9,132 nucleotides of DNA, taken from contig JAGXHH010000117.1 in the NCBI GenBank assembly GCA_024636355.1, positions 1 to 9,132 of the forward strand, in the 5' to 3' direction. Shown here one piece after another: positions 1-7,581 of the stretch. The notes below the pieces were generated by a model. The model had not been told where the DNA came from. It worked only from the letters and a program-made list of their open reading frames with translations, and ran no database searches. Position 1 is the first letter of the stretch; each line of letters opens with the position of its first letter. The DNA is from Desulfobacteraceae bacterium. Its GTDB lineage: Bacteria > Desulfobacterota > Desulfobacteria > Desulfobacterales > Desulfosalsimonadaceae. The position numbers and the translations under genes were made by a program.

Positions 1-753
1 GACGGCCGGGTGCTGTTCGCCACCCCGTGGCATGACAAGGTCATTGTCGGCACCACCGATACCCCCGTGGAAACCATCGAACTCGAACCGCGCCCCATGG
101 AAGAAGAAATTGAATTTCTTCTCTCCCATGCGGCCAAATACCTGACCAAAGACCCGTCGGCATCCGATGTCTTAAGCATTTTCGCCGGCCTGCGCCCCCT
201 GGTCAGCGCCAAGGAATCGGAGGAAAACACCGCGGCGCTTTCCCGCGACCATACGATTTATATTTCCCGATCCGGCCTGGTAACCATCACCGGCGGCAAG
301 TGGACCACCTACCGGAAAATGGCAGAAGATACCATCGACCATGCGGCCACCGTTGCCCGCCTTCCCGACAGCCCGTCGATCACGAAAGACCTGCACATTC
401 ACGGATATCACCAGCGGCCGGAACAATTCGGCGACCTGGCCATTTACGGCGCCGATGCGCAGGGGATTACGGATCTTCTCTACCAGGATTCCGCATTAAA
501 AGAGCAACTGCACCCGAACCTGGCGACCATTGCAGGGGAAGCGGTGTGGGCCGTGCGCAAGGAAATGGCCCGAACCGTGGAAGATTTTCTGTCCCGCCGC
601 ACCCGGGCCTTGCTGCTCGACGCCCGGGCCAGCATGGAAGCGGCCCCGGCTGTGGCCAAAATCATGGCCGAAGAACTCCGGAAGGACGAGACCTGGATCG
701 ATGAGCAGGTCCAAAAGTACAGGCAACTCGCCCGGGGCTACCTGATCGAGTGA
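1..753 (+). CDS. glpD: Glycerol-3-phosphate dehydrogenase, FAD-dependent, C-terminal part (5' end outside window)
   Basis: The frame is open from base 1 (reads DGRVLFATPWHDK), so the start lies upstream and 250 C-terminal residues are visible. The family oxidises sn-glycerol 3-phosphate to dihydroxyacetone phosphate at the membrane and passes electrons to quinone via FAD. Seen here: the PWH...VGTTDTP segment of the FAD-binding oxidoreductase (DAO) domain, then FAGLRPLV, SRDH and the strongly conserved TITGGKWTTYRKMAED stretch that closes the FAD domain. These are followed by a helical C-terminal domain (roughly the last 120 residues) with EAVWAVRKEMARTVEDFLSR, typical of the GlpD/GlpA cap. 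The reading frame is intact to the TGA at 751-753. The next gene is 204 bp away on the same strand with its own palindromic leader, so cotranscription is uncertain. GlpA (anaerobic subunit) is the main alternative; the visible part cannot separate them, as the upstream sequence and any glpB/glpC partners are not seen. Confidence 0.92.
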   Translation, partial: DGRVLFATPWHDKVIVGTTDTPVETIELEPRPMEEEIEFLLSHAAKYLTKDPSASDVLSIFAGLRPLVSAKESEENTAALSRDHTIYISRSGLVTITGGKWTTYRKMAEDTIDHAATVARLPDSPSITKDLHIHGYHQRPEQFGDLAIYGADAQGITDLLYQDSALKEQLHPNLATIAGEAVWAVRKEMARTVEDFLSRRTRALLLDARASMEAAPAVAKIMAEELRKDETWIDEQVQKYRQLARGYLIE

Positions 754-818
754 TCCGGCGGTGGTTTTCCTGCCACCTTCTGCCGTTTATGCGAACCGCC
801 CCGAAACATTTCTCCATA

Positions 819-871
819 CGCCATGGCGGACATGACCTGCTGATATGAAACAATTCATGTCCACCATGGCG
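819..871. promoter_or_regulatory. 17-bp near-perfect inverted repeat between glpD and the next gene
   Basis: Left arm 819-835 (CGCCATGGCGGACATGA) and right arm 855-871 are reverse complements at 16 of 17 positions, with a 19-nt spacer. There is no T-run after the right arm, so it does not look like a standard intrinsic terminator. A weak -10-like TATACT lies just downstream at 881-886. The repeat could be a regulator operator for the 958 gene, an mRNA 3'-end stabilising hairpin for glpD, or a dispersed palindromic repeat. The structure is seen directly; the role is inferred. Confidence 0.55.
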
Positions 872-957
872 ATCTATGATTATACTTATCCTGTCGACAT
901 ATTTTTAATTTACCGTCCAACACTTACCGTCAATCCATTGATGGGGTCTCGTTTGTC

Positions 958-3246
958 ATGACCGACGACTACACCCATTATGAGAAAGCGAACAAGCTGC
1001 TGCGGCTTTTCCAATTCGACGCCGTAGACCAGAAGGCGATCGGCGGCCCGGCGCCTCCCGAAGCGGAAAAATGGCGTCGCCTGCTGATCGACATGATCTA
1101 TTATTTTGGTCTCGCCATATCGGAGGACCGGCCGGAAAAAGGCAAGCAGATCGACATCTATATCGATCGTCTGATCGAGACGTTACGGAAACTCGAGCAG
1201 ATGCCGGACCATGACCGGACCATTATCGTCCGGGCCAAGGAACTGTTTTTTACCGGCAAGCGAACCGCACTCCAGAGCGACTACAACCTTTTCTTCGGAC
1301 GGATCACACTGGACTTGAGAAGCGCCGAAACCATGGCCAGGCGAACCGATGCCGCTGCAACGCAACTGCACACCCGCCTGGCAATCGCCTTCGAACGGCT
1401 TGCCCGGTATCAGATCCAGACCCTGGCAATTGAGATCCCCCGGCAGTCGCCCGCAGACCTGCGTCGAATGCGCCTGTCGCTTCGAATCCTTTCCGCATTC
1501 CACCATTCGCTCCAGTCGAAGGTGCCGGTTAATTATTTCGACGGGTTTACCGACCGCACCCTTGCCATCATTGCCGACATGAACGATCAGCCGAACCCGA
1601 ACCTGACCATGCTTGCCGCCTTGAACCATTTGAAGCCCGAACTGCTCAATGGCTTTGTCCGCAACGTGGACGGCTGGATCCGGCGGCCGGGAACCGAGGC
1701 TTTTGGCAGAAATGTCACCAGCATATACAGTACCCTGTTCGGCATCCGGAAAATAATCGAAAACTTGCGGATGCCCCCGTTCGAAATTAATAACGTCAAC
1801 TGGCTGATGCTCGATCGGCTCCACAATATCCTCTCCGCGGAAAAAGCGGAAGTCCTCCGGCTGGTGGAGGAAAAATCCGAAGCCCATCCGGGTGAAGGCA
1901 CCCGGTTGATGGAAAGCATTTATGGCGGGGATTATGACCGGATCGAAGCACACGACCTCGCCCGGCGGCTTTTAACCGTATCCCGGCTGATCGAAACCAT
2001 GGAAAATGATTGGGCACTGCAGGAAACCTTGCGGGAAATTCGGGAAAATATCCGGAAACGCCTCGAACGGGTCTCCGATGATGTGCTCGGCCGCATGGAA
2101 CTTTCCGGCAACGAGATATCGGCCGCGCTTCCGGCCGAATCGGAGCAGAAAAAGGCGGAACCGGCCGCACCGCCGATTCGGGGGCCGGTCTGCGATACGG
2201 TATCGGCAATGCTCCGGGTGTTAAAAGCGCGGTCGATCACCCGCCGGAAAGTCAAGTCCCTGATGAACGGCCCGATGACATTCGACGCATCCGATTATCG
2301 AAATATTGCCGATGAATTTGGAATCGATCCGGACGGCGCCGAACACCTGGTCCGCCTGCTTGCCGGATGCTTCGACGAAAAGGGGCATTTCCAGCGATCG
2401 TTTTTCCAGCGGCAGATCGACGAATTTGCAACTTTTGAAAAAACGGTTTTCGATTTTTTGTGGCACTATCTCAGTGAAATAATGACCCCCGAAGAACGCC
2501 TCGGGTTTCTAAATGCGCTCCAGCACCTGATCGTCCGGCTTCAGCAGCCGAAAAAAACGGCCCTCAAGCTGATCAGCGCATTTTTTTTCAATCCCGGTTC
2601 CATCCACTTTTCGGATCGAAACGCCCTCATGCTCACCAGCCTGCTTACCCGGACGTACAACCAGGAGCTTAACATCGATACAAAGATCACGCCGGAAGAT
2701 GTCCTGATGGTTTCCGAGGGGGTCAATTCAGATGTAACCGAAGCACTCAGCCGGTGGATTGATTCCAGGCAAAAAACGGTTTTCGAAAAAGTCCGGACGG
2801 TCAATCGCATGCTTTCGAGCGCACTCGATGAAGACAAATCCGATACCGCAGATAAAGCCGCCTCCGAAATGCCCCTGGCATTCATGCTGGCCCTTCAGCG
2901 CGAGTTATTCATATGCCTCGGCCTGGCAGGCGGGGAAACGGCATTTGCGATCATCCGCACCGCGGTCCGGAATCTGGGTGATCCGGAAAATCCCGTTCAT
3001 CACCTGAAAAAAAGCGGCACCGTCCGCCTGCAGCTTATCATGCTCCTGCAGACTGCCGTGCGGGCGCTCGGCCGCGCATTGGAACCGGAAGACATCCCCC
3101 TTTTAAAAAAGATCCGGAAGCGGGAAGCGGCATTTGCCGCATACCAGAAAACCGATGAACGCTACCTGGAACGGGTCCGCCTGGCCATGAAATGGATCGA
3201 CAGGATTATCAAAGAGATCGAGAAGATGTCCGGCAGGCTTCGTTAG
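958..3246 (+). CDS. Hypothetical protein, 762 aa, unrecognised family
   Basis: I do not recognise this protein. ATG at 958 is preceded by a weak GGGG at 943-946; no better in-frame start is seen upstream. It has no N-terminal signal peptide or obvious membrane span, so it is probably cytoplasmic. It is rich in Arg, Lys, Glu and Leu with amphipathic helix-like spacing throughout, suggesting an all-alpha scaffold. A charged, Ala/Pro-rich linker (about residues 389-409, with ESEQKKAEPAAPP) separates an N-terminal half (1-385) from a C-terminal half (410-762). The N-terminal half contains MIYYFGLAISEDRPEKGKQI and repeated helical blocks. The C-terminal half contains ISAFFFNPGSIHFSDRNAL and EDVLMVSEGVNSDVTEALSRW. 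No nucleotide-binding loop, metal cluster or catalytic motif was found. The frame is intact to TAG at 3244-3246, and the gene is convergent with the C69 peptidase gene 6 bp downstream. It is a real gene by length and by codon-level coherence; the function is unknown. Confidence 0.88.
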   Translation: MTDDYTHYEKANKLLRLFQFDAVDQKAIGGPAPPEAEKWRRLLIDMIYYFGLAISEDRPEKGKQIDIYIDRLIETLRKLEQMPDHDRTIIVRAKELFFTGKRTALQSDYNLFFGRITLDLRSAETMARRTDAAATQLHTRLAIAFERLARYQIQTLAIEIPRQSPADLRRMRLSLRILSAFHHSLQSKVPVNYFDGFTDRTLAIIADMNDQPNPNLTMLAALNHLKPELLNGFVRNVDGWIRRPGTEAFGRNVTSIYSTLFGIRKIIENLRMPPFEINNVNWLMLDRLHNILSAEKAEVLRLVEEKSEAHPGEGTRLMESIYGGDYDRIEAHDLARRLLTVSRLIETMENDWALQETLREIRENIRKRLERVSDDVLGRMELSGNEISAALPAESEQKKAEPAAPPIRGPVCDTVSAMLRVLKARSITRRKVKSLMNGPMTFDASDYRNIADEFGIDPDGAEHLVRLLAGCFDEKGHFQRSFFQRQIDEFATFEKTVFDFLWHYLSEIMTPEERLGFLNALQHLIVRLQQPKKTALKLISAFFFNPGSIHFSDRNALMLTSLLTRTYNQELNIDTKITPEDVLMVSEGVNSDVTEALSRWIDSRQKTVFEKVRTVNRMLSSALDEDKSDTADKAASEMPLAFMLALQRELFICLGLAGGETAFAIIRTAVRNLGDPENPVHHLKKSGTVRLQLIMLLQTAVRALGRALEPEDIPLLKKIRKREAAFAAYQKTDERYLERVRLAMKWIDRIIKEIEKMSGRLR

Positions 3247-3252
3247 CGTTTT

Positions 3253-4545
3253 TCAAACAATCCCGTCCAAACGGTTCATGTGCCGCCAGTACCAGCCATA
3301 CGGGGAAAACGGGTAATCAAATGCGGTATTCTGATAGGTTTCGATCGACTGCTCCGACCAGTCCCGGACCAGACGGTCGGCTTCCAACAATGCTGAGGCG
3401 TGCCGCTTTTCACCGGACAACGGCAGCAATTCGAGCATCCGTTGTTCCGCGGCATCCCTTGCGGTCTGAAATTCCCGCCGGTTTTCACCGGAAAACAGCA
3501 GGCGCCGGTGCACCGATTCAAATTTGTGCCACAAGGAGCCGGTCACTGTTTCTTCATCCGGATTCAATACGTAAAACGCGTGTGCGCTGCTGAAATCAAT
3601 CGGTTTGAATAGTGACAGGCAGGGTGCCGAGGTACCGGTCAGCAGGTGCATCCGGCTGTTTATCCCCAGCCGGGAGACCATCGACCCGCATGTCTGGCTT
3701 CGCCGGATCACCGGGCCGGCCGCATGCATGCAGATATCGGCATTGCTTCCCTTCACTGGCCCGGCGGCCGGATCCTGGTGGGTCCGCAGGATATCCATGG
3801 CGTCGGCAAGGCCCATGCGTTCCTGCCCCTGAAGCGATGCGAGACGGCAGCGGGAGCTTTCCAGACGGCTGTGGGCTGCGCCGAAATACGGCATCAGGCG
3901 AGTGTCGAACGCATCTGAAAAAGAAAACTCATTGTTGCCTGAAAACTGCCCGTCCCTCCGCGCAAATTCTTCTATACCGATGGATTTCAGGTCATAATCC
4001 GTTCCGATGGTCAAACAGTTGGATATGGCGGCAAATCCGTCAACTTTTTTAGCCACCCAGTGCCGGCCGGCTGTCTCGAGTACCCAGGCCGCATCCGGAT
4101 CGGCGATAATAAAGCTGTTGTCATATCGGAAATGCTTGTCCCGGTAGCCGCACACCCCGCCCTGTCCGTGGGTTTCCAGAAGCCCGGTGATCACGTGCAG
4201 GGCGTGTTCGGCCGTATCGCCGCGCTCAAGCCCCAGGCGCAGCAGATCCATGCCGATCAGTCCGGGCGTCTTGTCGATTACCCGGGTGAATACCGCCTCA
4301 TTGCCGATCACCACGCCCCGATCATTGGCCCCCATCTCCGCCCCCCAGAGCCAGAAGGGTTTGCTGAGAATAAGCCCGTTTCTCCGGGCCGTCTGGTCGA
4401 TTTCAATATGGGTCGTCCTGACTTTCGGCGTCCGGTCTCCGGTGACCGGCGGAATCCGGACTACCAGCTGGGCCTCGCCGGGTTCCCGGTCGCTGTTTTT
4501 TCCAAAATACACGGCATCGGAGATGATCACGAAAGTATCGCACAT
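3253..4545 (-). CDS. Secernin-like peptidase family C69 (Ntn hydrolase fold) protein
   Basis: The protein is 430 aa, starting MCDTFV: Cys2 directly after the initiator Met is the expected N-terminal nucleophile of family C69 (dipeptidase/secernin), exposed by Met removal. Further family marks are FGKNSDRE (residues 14-21), the WGAEMGANDRGVVIGNEAVFTR block (about 67-88) with Asn74 and Glu83, and LLRLGLERGDTAEHAL followed by YDNSFIIADPDAAWVLETAGRHWVAKKV. These are typical of secernins and related amidohydrolases that cleave short peptides or amide bonds. The ATG lies at 4543-4545 (minus strand), with a GAGG-containing stretch about a dozen bases upstream. There is no signal peptide, so a cytoplasmic protein is expected. 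Length is normal for secernins (about 400-430 aa). It is convergent with the 762-aa gene and divergent from the AhpF-like gene. The family assignment is strong; the substrate is unknown. Confidence 0.88.
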   Translation of the reverse strand: MCDTFVIISDAVYFGKNSDREPGEAQLVVRIPPVTGDRTPKVRTTHIEIDQTARRNGLILSKPFWLWGAEMGANDRGVVIGNEAVFTRVIDKTPGLIGMDLLRLGLERGDTAEHALHVITGLLETHGQGGVCGYRDKHFRYDNSFIIADPDAAWVLETAGRHWVAKKVDGFAAISNCLTIGTDYDLKSIGIEEFARRDGQFSGNNEFSFSDAFDTRLMPYFGAAHSRLESSRCRLASLQGQERMGLADAMDILRTHQDPAAGPVKGSNADICMHAAGPVIRRSQTCGSMVSRLGINSRMHLLTGTSAPCLSLFKPIDFSSAHAFYVLNPDEETVTGSLWHKFESVHRRLLFSGENRREFQTARDAAEQRMLELLPLSGEKRHASALLEADRLVRDWSEQSIETYQNTAFDYPFSPYGWYWRHMNRLDGIV

Positions 4546-4711
4546 GGCTGCCCGGCCTCTTTTGTTTGTCGTGAACGTCTGGATTTTCGAGAAATAGCGA
4601 TTATTTTAATAGATAACAGATAAATCGGAAAGTGTCTTTTGGATTTCAATTCACGATTCTCAGGGCGAACAGGCGAAATACCGAACACTCGTTCAGCCCG
4701 AATCTGGCCTT

Positions 4712-4792
4712 TGACCCTGAACCTGGCCTTTAACCTTCAACCCTGAACTTTGAACCTTGAACTTTGAACCCTGAACTTTGAACCTTAACCTC
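4712..4792. repeat. Heptanucleotide tandem repeat (TGAACYY)n
   Basis: Six uninterrupted 7-bp units at 4744-4785 read TGAACTT, TGAACCT, TGAACTT, TGAACCC, TGAACTT, TGAACCT. Degenerate units flank them back to about 4712 and on to 4792 (TAACCTC). Just upstream, CTGGCCTTT occurs twice (4704-4712 and 4723-4731), 19 bp apart. The array ends 6 bp before the Shine-Dalgarno sequence of the AhpF-like gene, so it lies in that gene's probable 5' leader. Short heptad arrays of this kind are known as intergenic repeats in several bacterial groups; any effect on expression is inference. Confidence 0.85.
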
Positions 4793-4798
4793 GATATC

Positions 4799-4804
4799 GG
4801 AGGA
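4799..4804 (+). promoter_or_regulatory. Strong ribosome binding site for the AhpF-like gene
   Basis: GGAGGA ends 8 nt before the ATG at 4813. It is close to the ideal anti-Shine-Dalgarno match and spacing, and fixes the start of the AhpF-like gene. Confidence 0.8.
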
Positions 4805-4812
4805 AACAGCTG

Positions 4813-6465
4813 ATGGCTTACGAGAAAAACGCACCGGAACATGAGCATGAACAGCAGGAATCGGATGCCAAGGAACAGCTCAAAAAGCTGTTTTCCGCAT
4901 TGAGAAAACCTGTTCATGTGTACCTGTTCACGAAAAAAGGCAAAAACGATACGTTCAACGAACTTGCTGACCAGGTGCTCCGGTGGTTTAACGATGTATC
5001 GGATAAGATCGTGCTGAAACCCTACTCCCTGGATCACGAGCTGGCCCACAAATGGAATGTCACCCATTCTCCGACCATCGTGTTCGAACCCGACCGGTAC
5101 AACATCCACTGGCTCGGGGCGCCCATAGGAGAAGAAGGCCGCACCTTTGTCGAGCTGCTCCTCCTGCTCGGCATCGGAAAAAGCGGGCTGCACGAAGAAT
5201 CCAAGAAAATCCTGGAAAAGATCGATACGCCCCGGGATATCAAGGTGTTTGTCAGCCCCAGCTGCCCGTATTGCCCGCAGCAGGCGGTCAACGCCATCAA
5301 GGCCGTTGTCGCCAGACCGGATCTGCTATCGCTCGAACTGGTCGATATCCAGGCCTTTCCCGACTTGGCCGACGCCTACGAGGCCCAGTCCGTTCCCCAG
5401 ACCTTTGCTAATGATGTTCAGATCGCCATGGGCGCCCAGCAGGAAGAACTGTTCATGCTTTCCCTGGAGCAGATGTCCCAACAGAATATCTACATCCCGG
5501 AAAGTGAAGCCGAACTTGTGGAAACCGACCTGGTAATCGTCGGCGGCGGCCCGGCCGGACTGACTGCCGGAATCTACGCGTCGAGGAGCGGGCTCAATCC
5601 CGTAGTCCTGGAACGCAATATCCTCGGCGGGTAGGTTGCCACTACGCCGATTGTGGAGAACTACCCGGGCATGACCAACGTCGGCGGCAAAAGCCTGGCG
5701 GATATAATGGTGACCCATGCCCTGGAATATGTCCAGATCTTCCAGGGCGAAGAAGTCATGGAAGTGGAGCGGAACGAAAAATTCACCATTAAAACCAACC
5801 GGCGAACATTTATCAGCAAGGCGATCCTGCTGGCCACCGGCGCAAAGTACCGCAAACTAAATGTTCCCGGAGAACAGGCGCTTTCCGGCAGGGGCGTGAG
5901 CTACTGCAGCACATGCGACGGACCGCTTTTTAAAAACCAGAAGGTGATCATGGTGGGAGGTGGCGACAGTGCGGCAACCGATGCCCTGCACCTGAAAAAT
6001 ATAGGGGTTGACGTCACCATCGTACACTGGCTTTCCGAACTCGAAACCCAGCATCATCTGCGCAAACAACTCTATAATACCGGAATTCCGATCCTGTTCA
6101 ATACGGAGGTCCGCCACATCCACGGGGAAAGGAGCGTCCAGGGAGTCACCCTTTACAACAACAAGACCAACGAGCAGTCCGCCCTTGCCGTATCCGGGGT
6201 ATTCATCGCCATCGGTTATGAACCGTATACCGATCTTGCCCAAAAAATCGGCGTGGAACTGACCGATTACGGGTACATCAAGACGGAAAACTTCCGCACG
6301 AACATCCCCGGTGTCTATGCAGCCGGAGACGTTACCGGCGGCTTCAACCAGATCGTTATCGCATCCGGCCAGGGCTCCGGGGCCGCACTGACCATCTTCG
6401 AAGACCTGATCAACCCCTACTGGACGGAAACATCAAAGGGAAAGGTTGAAAAAAAGAAAGCCTGA
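4813..6465 (+). pseudogene. AhpF-like protein: double thioredoxin-fold domain fused to thioredoxin reductase, interrupted by in-frame TAG
   Basis: Read through the TAG at codon 274, this is one continuous 550-aa frame. Residues 1-230 form an AhpF-NTD/PDO-like pair of thioredoxin folds: the first lacks a CxxC, the second carries C151-P-Y-C154. Residues 238-550 form a TrxB-like flavoprotein: FAD loop VGGGPAG (243-249), redox pair C365-S-T-C368 in SYCSTCDG, pyridine-nucleotide loop GGGDSAA (382-388), and the FAD-tail AAGDVTGG (503-510). The family moves electrons from NAD(P)H via FAD and CxxC to the N-terminal dithiol, and on to AhpC-type peroxiredoxins or other disulfide partners. The HRRDxxR NADPH-phosphate motif of classic TrxB is replaced by VHWLSEL (404-410), as in NADH-using AhpF. 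No ahpC is adjacent. Both halves flanking the TAG are conserved and in frame (ILGG-stop-VATTPIVENYPGM), so the lesion is one base (CAG to TAG): recent inactivation, sequence error or amber suppression. If translation stops, only the thioredoxin folds and the first FAD loop (273 aa) are made. Confidence 0.85.
5632..5634 (+). other. In-frame amber codon at conserved GGQ position
   Basis: The codon series around it reads GGC GGG TAG GTT GCC. Thioredoxin-reductase relatives have Gln here (GGQ, next to the FAD), which a CAG codon would give. The downstream frame continues without any other stop for 276 codons. Confidence 0.9.
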
Positions 6466-6490
6466 GCTATAAAACATAGGAAAGCAGATC

Positions 6491-6516
6491 CGTGCACGTG
6501 TACGTTCACGTGCACG
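6491..6516. repeat. Perfect 10-bp inverted repeat (hairpin) downstream of the AhpF-like gene
   Basis: CGTGCACGTG (6491-6500) and CACGTGCACG (6507-6516) are exact reverse complements around a 6-nt loop TACGTT. It begins 25 bp after the stop of the AhpF-like gene. There is no T-run directly after it, so it may be a non-canonical terminator, an mRNA-stabilising hairpin or a dispersed palindromic repeat. Confidence 0.65.
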
Positions 6517-6539
6517 AAAGACGTTAAAATATAAAATTT

Positions 6540-6567
6540 AACCACAAAGACACGAAGGACACGAAGA
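6540..6567 (+). repeat. CACAAAG/CACGAAG short tandem repeat
   Basis: AACCACAAAG-ACACGAAGG-ACACGAAG is made of degenerate 8-9 bp units. Matching units recur at 8078-8100 in the same orientation and at 8041-8068 in the opposite one. This type of array is often seen between genes in environmental bacterial genomes and yields spurious HKE-rich ORFs. Confidence 0.7.
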
Positions 6568-6676
6568 GGGCAAGGGCGGTTTTTTAGTCCGGCTGGAAAA
6601 ACGCCGGATAAAAAGCTCCCGGCCTGCGGCGCTTATCGCCTATTGCCGCCCTTCAGCCTGCGGCAGCAAAAAAGTT

Positions 6677-6842
6677 TTTCTCGTTATCCGGTTCGCTCCC
6701 AGTGATGGGCAATCCTGAACTTTTTGGTGCCAGGGATCTAATATCCTCTCGCAGAGGGCGCTGAGAGCGCAGAGGAACTCTCCGCGTCCTTTGCGACTCT
6801 GCGAGAGAAATCATTAACGGGAGTTTTCCGGATAACGAGAAA
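6677..6842 (+). mobile_element. MITE-like / palindromic element, copy A
   Basis: A 166-bp element bounded by perfect 15-bp inverted repeats, TTTCTCGTTATCCGG (6677-6691) and its complement (6828-6842), with no coding capacity. Inside lies a second inverted repeat, CTCTCGCAGAG (6746-6756) / CTCTGCGAGAG (6797-6807), and a small GCGCT/AGCGC stem (6758-6770). The same structure with related sequence is present in opposite orientation at 8122-8259. Two copies with matched ends support a dispersed non-autonomous element. No clear target-site duplication is seen, so a REP/BIME-like repeat is also possible. It ends 7 bp from the 3' end of the ykgJ-like gene. Confidence 0.7.
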
Positions 6843-6849
6843 CCCTTAT

Positions 6850-7407
6850 TCACGGGCAAGCCTTTTCAGACCCTGCTTTTAAAACAAACAACGCCCGCAA
6901 AGAAACCCGACACATCCGTCCGCCATCTATTTCCTGCTGCATCGCCGCCATCTCGCCTTCCGCAGGCCCAAGCGTCCAGCATGCTTCTTCATCGAGCAGC
7001 TCAATCGGCACCCCTTCTTCATTCAAGGGGCAGATATCCCGATATTCGAACATTTCCGGATCACCTGATTCTCCTTCCCCCTCCCCGATCCATCGCAGCG
7101 GCAACCCCTGGGTGCGGCAGACATACGGCCGATGCGCATAAATCCGGCAGCAGCCGTTGTCATCTAAAAACGCACATTCCCCTTCCGGATGCGGGATACC
7201 GGTTTCGAGCAGTTCCGGATAGTGGTGCCGGACGACATCGGCCTCCACCTCGAAAACGGTAAGATCATCCACACAGCAAGTGCAGCAGGTTTCACGGCAT
7301 TTCAGGCGAGCTGCATGCAGCTTCGAAAGTTCTGCAATGCGGACATCGATCCGACGGTACATCCGGATGATTTTTTCTATAAAATTCAACGACCCGCCTT
7401 TTTCCAT
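6850..7407 (-). CDS. YkgJ-type cysteine-cluster protein (putative metal-binding)
   Basis: The protein is 185 aa. Nearly all cysteines fall in family-typical places: C37, then C41-C42-T-C44-C45 (KCRETCCTCCVDD), C78 in GECAFL, C86-C87 in NGCCRIYAHRPYVCR with C97, and another in RDICPLN. The order Cx(n)CxxC, ECxFL, GxCxIYxxRPxxCR matches the YkgJ/UPF0153 family (putative Zn- or Fe-S-cluster binding; role in the cell not firmly known). An N-terminal helix (about residues 8-35) precedes the cluster. The ATG at 7405-7407 has no Shine-Dalgarno; a TTG at codon 7, preceded by GGCGGG, is an alternative start. It is divergent from the PNPOx-like gene across 174 bp, and its stop lies 7 bp from repeat element A. 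Confidence 0.85.
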   Translation of the reverse strand: MEKGGSLNFIEKIIRMYRRIDVRIAELSKLHAARLKCRETCCTCCVDDLTVFEVEADVVRHHYPELLETGIPHPEGECAFLDDNGCCRIYAHRPYVCRTQGLPLRWIGEGEGESGDPEMFEYRDICPLNEEGVPIELLDEEACWTLGPAEGEMAAMQQEIDGGRMCRVSLRALFVLKAGSEKACP

Positions 7408-7506
7408 TTCATATAATGAATGATGCGAAGCTTTAGAGAAACCCTAATCAGCTTATATGCCGGCTGAACGGTTTCTGTTTTTCTTCTCTTGTCCGGCTTC
7501 CTGAAA

Positions 7507-7535
7507 TTGACATCTCCCGGAGGCAAAATTACCAT
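7507..7535 (+). promoter_or_regulatory. Sigma-70-like promoter for the PNPOx-like gene
   Basis: A perfect -35 TTGACA (7507-7512), a 17-bp spacer, and TACCAT (7530-7535, 4 of 6 matches to TATAAT). Expected transcription start is about 7542, giving a leader of about 40 nt before the ATG at 7582. Confidence 0.5.
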
Positions 7536-7581
7536 TTTTTCTGGAAAAGAGAATAAACAAAACGACAGAGGAATCGAAGCA

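Larger units (their letters stand above)
6466..6849. other. Repeat-rich intergenic region, no gene supported
   Basis: This 384-bp gap contains a 10-bp-stem palindrome (6491-6516), a CACAAAG/CACGAAG array (6540-6567), a GC-rich stretch with two CCTGCGGC motifs (about 6620-6665) and a MITE-like element (6677-6842). The only open frame of note (minus strand, 6653-6859) mostly translates the repeat element and has no protein-like features. Confidence 0.75.

Noticed and set aside
1183..1953. Long minus-strand open frame (256 codons) inside the 762-aa gene
   Set aside because: Antisense shadow of a long coherent plus-strand gene; no ribosome binding site or recognisable domain.
4060..4623. Plus-strand open frame (187 codons) opposite the C69 peptidase start
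   Set aside because: Antisense to a gene with clear family motifs (MCDT, GKNSDR); its translation shows no domain.
4693..5193. Minus-strand open frame over the heptad repeats and the AhpF-like N-terminus
   Set aside because: Its C-terminal part (FKVQGSKFKVQ) is a direct translation of the heptads; the rest is antisense to the thioredoxin-fold domain.
5632..5634. Pyrrolysine insertion at the TAG
   Set aside because: The position is normally Gln in the family, there is no methylamine methyltransferase context, and another gene here ends with TAG. Kept only as a minor alternative.
6653..6859. Minus-strand 68-codon frame over MITE-like copy A
   Set aside because: Translates repeat DNA; it resembles the frame at 8045-8254 only because both read the same element.
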